From an uncultured Myxococcales bacterium (lineage in GTDB: Bacteria; Myxococcota_A; Bradymonadia; UBA7976; UBA1532), in NCBI GenBank assembly GCA_937896275.1, contig CALBMW010000871.1:1-9323 (forward strand): DNA of 9,323 bases. The letters run 5' to 3'. The position numbers and the translations under genes are program-made. Positions 1 to 4,960 of this stretch are shown piece after piece. Each line of letters starts with the position of its first letter. Position 1 is the first letter of the stretch. The notes beneath the pieces were generated by a model. It was given only the letters and a program-made list of their open reading frames with translations. It was not told the DNA's origin and did not search any database.

Positions 1-90
1 GGCGTGCCACCCTCGCCGGGCGTGCCACCCTCGCCGGGCGTGCCGCCCTCGCCTGGGGTGCCGCCCTGTCCGGGTGTCCCGCCCTGGCCG
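1..90 (-). repeat. 18-bp tandem repeat coding for GGTPGE/GGTPGQ
   Basis: Five adjacent 18-bp units lie at 1-18, 19-36, 37-54, 55-72 and 73-90. On the plus strand the first two read ggcgtgccaccctcgccg and are identical; the others differ by a few bases, diverging more towards the signal peptide end. Each unit keeps frame and codes for six residues. The array touches the window edge, so its total length is unknown. Identical units next to diverged ones suggest ongoing expansion by slippage or unequal crossover. Confidence 0.9.
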
Positions 91-188
91 GTGCTGGCGT
101 CCGCGGTCGTGCCGCCACCGCCGTCGTCACAGCCGAAGGTCAACGCGGCCGCCGCCGCAACGCCCATCCACCACTTGAAGTGCTTCAT
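1..188 (-). CDS. N-terminal part of a repeat-rich lipoprotein (runs off the left edge)
   Basis: The 62 complete codons begin MKHFKWWMGVAAAAALTFGC. That is a short basic start, a hydrophobic stretch and a lipobox (TFGC, Cys20), so the protein should be lipidated and anchored in a membrane facing the periplasm or cell surface. After the cysteine comes an acidic and glycine stretch (DDGGGG), a Thr/Ala/Ser linker, then six-residue repeats of the type GGTPGE or GGTPGQ up to the window edge. The ATG at 186-188 is preceded by GGAGAGG on the minus strand with a 5-base gap, which fixes the start. The repeats probably form a flexible stalk for a domain encoded to the left of the window. That domain, and therefore the function, cannot be seen. 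The lipoprotein call is firm from the sequence; anything further is unknown. Confidence 0.85.
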   Translation of the reverse strand, partial: MKHFKWWMGVAAAAALTFGCDDGGGGTTADASTGQGGTPGQGGTPGEGGTPGEGGTPGEGGT

Positions 189-217
189 GTGTCCTCTCCC
201 CGGGGAAAACCAGTTCC

Positions 218-236
218 GTCGCTCGAAAAAAGCGAC
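218..236 (-). promoter_or_regulatory. Inverted repeat upstream of the left lipoprotein gene
   Basis: GTCGCT (218-223) and AGCGAC (231-236) form a perfect 6-bp inverted repeat around an A-rich 7-base centre, about 30 bases upstream of the lipoprotein start. It could be an operator or a hairpin in the mRNA leader. I could not place a convincing promoter around it; TATGAA on the minus strand just upstream is a possible weak -10 box. On the minus strand the loop is a run of T, but the stem has no T tract after it, so it is not a typical terminator. Confidence 0.35.
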
Positions 237-332
237 CCTTCATACGCATTCACGCGCATCAATGCCAGGGGAGGGTCTGCCAACTCAACCCGAAGCGCGC
301 AAGATCCTCGCGCAGCCGACCGGTATCGTTCA

Positions 333-494
333 CCCACGCCCGCCGCGCGGGACACCACGAACAACGTTCGCCCCGCGTCGGAGGGCGACCTCACCGGACG
401 GCAGCTCGCGGAAGTCGCCGCGCCAGCGCGCCTCGGGGTGCGTGCCGGAGGCCAGGAAGGCGCAGGCCGGGCAGCGCCACGGGGCGACGACCCG
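333..494 (-). other. Coding-like 54-codon stretch in frame after the ATPase stop codon, with a CPAC motif
   Basis: Directly after the TGA of the AAA+ ATPase (495-497) the same frame stays open for 54 codons to a TGA at 330-332. The first 33 codons all end in G or C, as in the real genes here, and the peptide contains WRCPACAFLASGTHPEARW, resembling half of a zinc ribbon or redox CxxC site. There is no ATG, GTG or TTG in this frame after the TGA; only a CTG. It may be a former C-terminal extension cut off by a stop, a remnant of a neighbouring gene, or chance. The last 20 codons look less coding-like. The rest of the 306-bp gap (189-332) holds only the inverted repeat at 218-236 and the lipoprotein ribosome-binding site. 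Confidence 0.4.
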
Positions 495-1964
495 TCAGGC
501 CGGGACCGTGCGGTCGACCGCCCACAGGCGCAGGGACTCCATCTTCTCGGCCATCACCACCGAGAGCGGGCGCGTGCGGGCGATCTCGTCGAGCACGTGC
601 GCCTGATCCAGCCCAGCGCCTACCTCGCGCGCCAGGTAGCGCGCCGCCACCACGGCCTGCTCGATCTCGGCTCCGCTGAAGCCCTCGCTCGCGGTCGCGA
701 GGAGGTCCGTGTCGAAGGCGTCGACCGGCAGCCCGCGCCGGCGCAGGTGGATGGCGAAGATCTCCGCCCGGACCACGGGGTCGGGCAGATCGACGAAGAA
801 GATCTCGTCCATGCGCCCCTTGCGGATCAGCTCGGCCGGCAGCCGATCGATGGCGTTGGCGGTGGCCACGATGAACACGTTGGCCGTGCGCTCCGCCATC
901 CAGGTCAGCAGGTGACCGAGGAGCCGCCGCGAGGTGCCGCCGTCGTTGCCACCGTCGTCGGCGATGGCCTTCTCGATCTCGTCCACCCAGAGCACGCAGG
1001 GCGCCATCAGCTCGGCGGTGGCCAGGGCCTCGCGCAGGTTCTGCTCGGTCTGGCCGAAGAAGCGGTTGTAGAGGCCGCCCACGTCCAGGCGCAGCAGCGG
1101 CAGGCCCCACGCGCCGGCCGTGGCCTTGGCGGCCAGGCTCTTGCCGCCGCCCTGCACGCCCACGAGCAGGATGCCGCGCGGCGGGTCGATGCCGGCCTCG
1201 GGGCCGAAGAAGCTCTCGCGGCGCTGCTCCAGCCAGCGCTTGAGGCCGGCGAGGCCGCCCACGTCGGCGAAGCGCGCGGTGTCGAGCTCGAAGGACACCG
1301 CACCACCCTGGTCGAGCAGGCGCCGCTTGGCGGTCTGGACGGCGGGGATGTCGCCCTCGGTGATGGCGCCGTCGTCCCAGATGGCGGCCCGCGCGAGGCG
1401 GCGGGCGTCGACCTCCGTCAACCCGCCCAGGTGGCGGACGAGCATGAGCAAGGTGGGCCGATCGGTGGCGACGCGGCGCCCATGATGCGTCTGCCAGGCG
1501 CGGGCCTCCTCGCGCACGATCGCCTCGAGGCGCTCGGGCCCCGGCAGCGACAACCGCACGCGCGCGGCATAGGGGCGCAGCTCCGGCGCGAGCGCCACGC
1601 GGTGACCGACGAGGACCACGGTGTGCGCCACGTCGTCGCGCCGCAGGGCGATGTCCTTGAGCAGCCGCACCCTGACGGGATCCTCGAGGAAGGGGTGGAA
1701 GTCGAGCAGAAGGAACACGCCGGGCGTGCTCATCGCCTTGATCTCTTTGAGGATTGCGTCGGGGTCCGTGTGGACTGGCCGCGACCGGGCGAGGCCCGGA
1801 TACAGGCTCAGGCCGTCGGTGCAGGTCCAGGTGTGGAGCGAGCGCTGGCCGCTCTGGAGGAGCGTCGAGAACAGCGCCAGCACCCGGGTCTCCTCGACCG
1901 ACTCGACCACGAGCAGCGCGGCGTGCGAGTCGAGGAGCAGGCTCAAGTCGCGTGCGTCGTTCAT
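495..1964 (-). CDS. Ycf46-like AAA+ ATPase
   Basis: The predicted 489-residue cytoplasmic protein has an N-terminal domain (about 1-220) matching the Ycf46 style (LLDSHAALLVVESVEETRV) and a C-terminal AAA+ module (about 230-450). Visible motifs are Walker A GVQGGGKS (269-276), FFGQTEQNLREA (302-313), Walker B CVLWVDEIEK (323-332), sensor 1 ATAN (367-370), RKGRMDEIFF with a likely arginine finger (R384), and GFSGAEIEQ (428-436). The phrases PCVLWVDEIEK and RKGR-DEIFF are typical of Ycf46 proteins, named from chloroplast genomes and widespread in bacteria; their biochemical role is poorly known. The Walker A has GGGKS where relatives usually have GTGKS, so ATP binding should be intact. The ATG at 1962-1964 gives the best family-like N-terminus; an in-frame ATG at 1974-1976 is possible. 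Neither has a clear ribosome-binding site. It lies 115 bp downstream of the MATE gene on the same strand and could be co-transcribed. Confidence 0.9.
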   Translation of the reverse strand: MNDARDLSLLLDSHAALLVVESVEETRVLALFSTLLQSGQRSLHTWTCTDGLSLYPGLARSRPVHTDPDAILKEIKAMSTPGVFLLLDFHPFLEDPVRVRLLKDIALRRDDVAHTVVLVGHRVALAPELRPYAARVRLSLPGPERLEAIVREEARAWQTHHGRRVATDRPTLLMLVRHLGGLTEVDARRLARAAIWDDGAITEGDIPAVQTAKRRLLDQGGAVSFELDTARFADVGGLAGLKRWLEQRRESFFGPEAGIDPPRGILLVGVQGGGKSLAAKATAGAWGLPLLRLDVGGLYNRFFGQTEQNLREALATAELMAPCVLWVDEIEKAIADDGGNDGGTSRRLLGHLLTWMAERTANVFIVATANAIDRLPAELIRKGRMDEIFFVDLPDPVVRAEIFAIHLRRRGLPVDAFDTDLLATASEGFSGAEIEQAVVAARYLAREVGAGLDQAHVLDEIARTRPLSVVMAEKMESLRLWAVDRTVPA

Positions 1965-2031
1965 GGCGGGCAGCATAAGGCAAGACGCACGATCCCGGAT
2001 CATGCAGGCTGTCACCTGCTGCGCCGGGCGA

Positions 2032-2049
2032 CCGCGCCGCGCGGCGCGG
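2032..2049. repeat. Perfect 18-bp palindrome between the MATE and ATPase genes
   Basis: CCGCGCCGC (2032-2040) is followed at once by its exact reverse complement GCGGCGCGG (2041-2049). It sits in the 115-bp gap between the MATE stop (2080) and the ATPase start (1964). As RNA it could fold to a stem of about seven G-C pairs. There is no following T tract, so factor-independent termination is unlikely. It may be a dyad binding site or a processing/pausing hairpin, or simply a GC-rich chance palindrome. Confidence 0.45.
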
Positions 2050-2079
2050 CGATCTCCATCGCGCACCCCTGCGCAGGCC

Positions 2080-3405
2080 TCACACCGCGATGCGGGCCCA
2101 GGCACCGCGATGCCAGACGGCGGCCAGCAGCACCGCCAACCCGACGCGCGCCCCCACCCACACGGCGTAGATCGCCACCAGCCCGCCGCCCGAGTGCGGC
2201 CCCACGAACCACACCATCGGTAGCTGCACCCCCCATTGCACGCCGATCGAGACGATCATCACGGTCCGGCTGTCCCCGGCCCCCAGCAGCGCGTTGAGCA
2301 GCACCGTCCCCACCGCCTCGAAGGCCAGCGTCGCCGCGACGATGCGCAGCGGATCGGCGGCCAGCAGCAGCGTGTCGGCGTTGTGGATGAAGGGCCTCAG
2401 CAGCAGATCGGGGAAGAACAGCGCGGGCAGGGCCACCACCCCCATCAACAGCGCGGCGAGGCGCATCACGTCCCACCCCCAGGCCTTCGCGTCCGCAGGA
2501 TCGCCGCGCCCCAGGGCCTGTCCGACCAGCGACGCCGCAGCGATCCCGAAGCCAATGCCGGGCAGGATGGCCACCAACATGAGGTTCATCAGGACGTTGG
2601 CGGCCGCCAACTCGGCGGTGCCCACCCTGCCCACCAGCGTGAAGAAGACGGTCATGCCCGCCGCGAAGAAGAACTGCTGCAGGCCGGCGGGGATCGCGAG
2701 GCGCAGCATCTGCCGGATGGTCACCCGATCGGGCAAGCCCCGCAGGAAGCCCGCGATCCGCGCGTGCCGGACGCCGAGGGCGAAGTAATACGCCGTGCCC
2801 ACGAAGGTCGAGACCGCCGTCCCGATGCCCGCGCCGGCCACGCCGAGGGCCGGCAGGCCGAGGTGTCCGAAGATGAGCAGGTAGTTGAGCACGATGTTCA
2901 CGACGTGCATCACCAGCAGCGTCCGCAGATACAGGCCCGAGCGATCCACCGCGTTCCAGTAGCCCCGAAAGGCGAAGTTCATCCCCACGCCGGCCATCGC
3001 GACCAGGCGCCAGCGCAGGTAGACGGTGCCGGCGGCGGTCACGGCGGGGTCGTCTTGCAGCAGCGGAAAGACGTAGGGGGCGAGCGCCACGAGCGCGATC
3101 GACGCCGGCACGCCCAGCGCGGCCGCCAGCAAGAGCCCGCCGTTGAGCGGGATGGCGGTCTCGGTGTCGCGCCCCTGCCCCACCCGACGCGCCGCCATCG
3201 CCTGCACGCCCGCCGCCATGCCGGTGATGAAGGCGATGGCCATGAAGTTGACGAAGCTGCCCAGCCCCACGCCCGCCAGCGCCGCGTCGCCCAGCGTGCC
3301 GACCATGGCCGTGTCGACCAGGTTCAGCACGTTCTGCGAGACCATGCCGCCGATGATCGGCAGCGCCAGGGAGAGAACGCGGCGCCGCCGGGTGGGATCG
3401 AGCAT
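2080..3405 (-). CDS. MATE family multidrug/cation antiporter
   Basis: The 441-residue protein has about twelve hydrophobic segments in two similar halves, as in the MATE (NorM/DinF-like) transporters, which export organic cations or drugs across the inner membrane using a Na+ or H+ gradient. The first helix carries LPIIGGMVSQNVLNLVDTAMVG (about residues 15-36); D31 is the likely equivalent of the conserved helix-1 acidic residue. GVAGAGIGTAVST (188-200), in the sixth helix region, and LPGIGFGIAAASLVGQALG (281-299), in the second half, are also typical of the family. Length matches the usual 430-470. The ATG at 3403-3405 gives the natural start; a GTG at 3445-3447 would add 14 arginine-rich residues and run into the repeat array. 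No strong ribosome-binding site is seen. It is divergent from the EAL-HDOD gene across a 164-bp region and may share control with it. The substrate cannot be told from sequence. Confidence 0.95.
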   Translation of the reverse strand: MLDPTRRRRVLSLALPIIGGMVSQNVLNLVDTAMVGTLGDAALAGVGLGSFVNFMAIAFITGMAAGVQAMAARRVGQGRDTETAIPLNGGLLLAAALGVPASIALVALAPYVFPLLQDDPAVTAAGTVYLRWRLVAMAGVGMNFAFRGYWNAVDRSGLYLRTLLVMHVVNIVLNYLLIFGHLGLPALGVAGAGIGTAVSTFVGTAYYFALGVRHARIAGFLRGLPDRVTIRQMLRLAIPAGLQQFFFAAGMTVFFTLVGRVGTAELAAANVLMNLMLVAILPGIGFGIAAASLVGQALGRGDPADAKAWGWDVMRLAALLMGVVALPALFFPDLLLRPFIHNADTLLLAADPLRIVAATLAFEAVGTVLLNALLGAGDSRTVMIVSIGVQWGVQLPMVWFVGPHSGGGLVAIYAVWVGARVGLAVLLAAVWHRGAWARIAV

Positions 3406-3434
3406 CGCGGCAGGATGAACGGTCCGGCGCCGGC

Positions 3435-3519
3435 GCTCAACCGCCACGAGCGCTCGACCGCCGCGCTCGCCCCACCACTTCGCGGGCCCGACCGCCGCGG
3501 GTGCTCAACCGCCGCGGCG
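3435..3519. repeat. Five-unit 17-bp degenerate tandem array in a divergent promoter region
   Basis: Five consecutive 17-bp units begin at 3435, 3452, 3469, 3486 and 3503. The first eleven bases follow GCTCRACCGCC: GCTCAACCGCC, GCTCGACCGCC, GCCCCACCACT (degenerate), GCCCGACCGCC and GCTCAACCGCC. The spacing is exact throughout. The array fills the middle of the gap between the divergent MATE and EAL-HDOD starts and ends just before the likely -10 box, as a regulator-binding array would. The spacing is longer than one helix turn (about 1.6 turns), so adjacent sites would face different sides of the DNA. It is outside the chosen coding regions. Confidence 0.75.
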
Positions 3520-3543
3520 ATGATCTATGCGGCGATGATCTAT
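3514..3543 (+). repeat. Two perfect copies of a 15-bp direct repeat at the EAL-HDOD promoter
   Basis: GCGGCGATGATCTAT occurs at 3514-3528 and again, directly abutting, at 3529-3543. The second copy ends inside the predicted -10 box TATACT (3541-3546). The repeat could be a paired operator or a recent duplication giving two alternative -10 boxes (TATGCG and TATACT). It overlaps the last unit of the 17-bp array by six bases. Confidence 0.85.
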
Positions 3544-3546
3544 ACT
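3541..3546 (+). promoter_or_regulatory. Predicted -10 box for the EAL-HDOD gene
   Basis: TATACT matches the bacterial -10 consensus at five of six bases and lies 24 bases before the GTG start, leaving room for a short leader with a ribosome-binding site. No good -35 hexamer exists 16-18 bases upstream (sequence there is CGATGA-like), which suggests a promoter needing an activator; the adjacent direct repeat and 17-bp array are possible binding sites. Confidence 0.5.
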
Positions 3547-3558
3547 GGCGCGGACGAC

Positions 3559-3565
3559 AGGGGAG
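3559..3565 (+). promoter_or_regulatory. Ribosome-binding site that fixes the EAL-HDOD start
   Basis: AGGGGAG lies four bases before the GTG at 3570-3572. This decides the start over a GTG at 3501-3503 in the same frame, which would translate through the direct repeats and the -10 box. Confidence 0.8.
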
Positions 3566-3569
3566 CCAC

Positions 3570-4808
3570 GTGGGAAGTCGATCGGATCTCTTCATCGCAA
3601 GGCAGCCGATCCTCGACCGCCAGCTCACGCTGCGCGCCTACGAACTGCTGTTCCGCCCGACGGCGGGGGCGGCGGCCGCCGGCAGCGCCGATCTGAATCA
3701 CATGGCGTCGAAGGTGATCCTGGGCGCGCTCAGCGACATCGGGCTCGACACGCTGGTCGGCGATTGCTTCGCCTTCGTCAACGTCACGCGCGAGGTGCTG
3801 CTCGCTGGCTTGGGCGAGGTGCTGCCGCCCGAGGTCGCGGTGCTCGAGCTGCTCGAGAGCATCGAGCCCGACGACGAGGTGCTCGCGGCGGTCGATCACC
3901 TGCGAGGGCTGGGCTACATCATCGCGCTGGACGACTTCGTCGATCACCCGCGCTTCGCCCCGCTGCTGGAGCGGGCCCACATCGTCAAGCTGGACGTGCT
4001 CGAGGTCGACCTGGCCGACGTCGAGGTGGTCGTCAAGCGCCTGCGCGCCCGCTACACGCTGAAGCTGCTGGCCGAGCGGGTCGAGACGCACGAGGTCTAC
4101 CAGCGCTGCCACGCCATGGGCTTCGATTATTTTCAGGGCTACTTCTTCGCCCGCCCGCAGACCTTGCGGGGCAAGAGCCTGGCCCCCGGGCGGCTGACGC
4201 TCCTGCGGTTGATGCGCCAGCTGGCCGATCCCGAGATGGACTTCGACGCGATCGAGGCGGCGCTCAGCCAGGACGTGGCGCTCAGCTACCGGCTGCTGCG
4301 CTACCTGAACTCGCCGCTCGTCGGGCTGCGGAACCCGGTGCGCTCGATCCGCTCGGCGCTGGTGCTGCTGGGCGAGCGCCGCGTGCGGCAGTGGGCCATG
4401 TTGGCTGCCATGGGCAACCTGAGCGACGACAAGCCCGAGGCGTTGGTCATGAGCGCGCAGCTGCGGGCGCGGCTGGCCGAGCAGCTGGCCGAGCAGTGCG
4501 GGCTGGGGGTCGATCCCTCCGCGGCGTTCACGGTGGGCCTCTTCTCATTGCTCGACGCCCTGCTCGACCGGCCCATGCTCGAAGCCGTGAGCCCCCTGTG
4601 TCTCACGCCGGCCACCGAGGCGGCCCTGCTGCGCGGCGAGGGACCGCTGGGGCGCATCCTGGGCTTGGTCCGCGCCTGCGAGCAGGGTGATTGGCCCAAC
4701 CTCGATCGCGACACCCTCGGCCTCGACGGGCCCGCGATCCGCGCGACGACGCTCGACGCCCTGCGGTGGGTCGAGCGCATGGGCACCCTCGACGCCGACG
4801 CCGGATAA
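3570..4808 (+). CDS. EAL-HDOD domain signalling protein (CdgJ/YuxH-like)
   Basis: The 412-residue cytoplasmic protein has an N-terminal EAL domain (about 5-200) and a C-terminal HDOD domain (about 205-400). It begins in the way typical of this family, FIARQPILDRQL. EAL landmarks are YELLFR (24-29, ELL instead of EAL), VNVT (N71), LELLES (E96), ALDDF (D121, D122), VKLD (K140), AERVET (E169, E172) and FDYFQGYFFARP (Q189). Most positions that bind metal or activate water in EAL phosphodiesterases therefore appear kept, although DDFG is DDFV. Many family members are thought inactive, so cyclic-di-GMP hydrolysis is possible but not certain. The HDOD part, with LSQDVALSYRLLRYLNSP and SIRSALVLLGERRVRQW, is related to HD hydrolases without their metal site and usually acts in signalling assemblies. 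It is divergent from the MATE gene; control probably comes from the repeat-bearing region upstream. Confidence 0.95.
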   Translation: MGSRSDLFIARQPILDRQLTLRAYELLFRPTAGAAAAGSADLNHMASKVILGALSDIGLDTLVGDCFAFVNVTREVLLAGLGEVLPPEVAVLELLESIEPDDEVLAAVDHLRGLGYIIALDDFVDHPRFAPLLERAHIVKLDVLEVDLADVEVVVKRLRARYTLKLLAERVETHEVYQRCHAMGFDYFQGYFFARPQTLRGKSLAPGRLTLLRLMRQLADPEMDFDAIEAALSQDVALSYRLLRYLNSPLVGLRNPVRSIRSALVLLGERRVRQWAMLAAMGNLSDDKPEALVMSAQLRARLAEQLAEQCGLGVDPSAAFTVGLFSLLDALLDRPMLEAVSPLCLTPATEAALLRGEGPLGRILGLVRACEQGDWPNLDRDTLGLDGPAIRATTLDALRWVERMGTLDADAG

Positions 4809-4817
4809 GATTCGGCG
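4799..4817 (+). terminator. Possible hairpin over the EAL-HDOD stop codon
   Basis: CGCCGGAT (4799-4806) pairs with ATTCGGCG (4810-4817) in RNA as an 8-bp stem including one G-U pair, with loop AAG. It contains the TAA stop (4806-4808). No T tract follows, so it is at best a weak or factor-dependent terminator or an mRNA 3'-end stabiliser. The rest of the gap up to 4960 shows no other element I can support. Confidence 0.3.
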
Positions 4818-4960
4818 ACCCGGAAGACACCAAGGACGTCGGTAGGCCAACGGCCCAAGGTCCCTCCCAGGCAAAGTTCTTGCGCGGGGGGCTCTGGATT
4901 GGTAGTGACTTGCCGCTTTTCTGAAGGACCGCGTGCCACCCGGCGCGCAGGGGGAACAAG

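Noticed and set aside
1..90. CRISPR-like repeats at the left edge
   Set aside because: The units are directly adjacent with no spacers, in frame and protein coding.
185..394. 69-codon minus-strand frame between the ATPase and the left lipoprotein
   Set aside because: No ribosome-binding site, mixed third-position use and overlap with the lipoprotein start region. Not supported as a gene.
495..497. Selenocysteine at the TGA that ends the ATPase
   Set aside because: The following bases form only a weak short stem (CGGG with CCCG) instead of a convincing selenocysteine-insertion hairpin, the TGA is not in a redox motif, and the ATPase family normally ends here.
180..2297. Very long plus-strand open frame antisense to the ATPase and continuing past both its ends
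   Set aside because: Its protein is dominated by Arg, Gly, His, Ala and Gln with no domain, while the minus strand codes for a clear AAA+ ATPase. Long antisense frames are expected where third positions are nearly all G/C.
2236..3696. 486-residue plus-strand frame opposite the MATE gene
   Set aside because: It is rich in His, Gln, Arg and Asp, an antisense shadow of hydrophobic transmembrane codons. It also crosses the promoter region.
4900..4913. Sigma-54-like promoter (TGG...TTGC) before the large lipoprotein
   Set aside because: The distance between the GG and GC elements is one base short of the strict -24/-12 spacing and the -24 box is poor, so it should not work.
4809..4960. Cyclic-di-GMP riboswitch in the leader after the EAL-HDOD gene
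   Set aside because: I looked for the conserved core and tetraloop-receptor pattern of the class I riboswitch and did not find it; only short unrelated GC stems are present.
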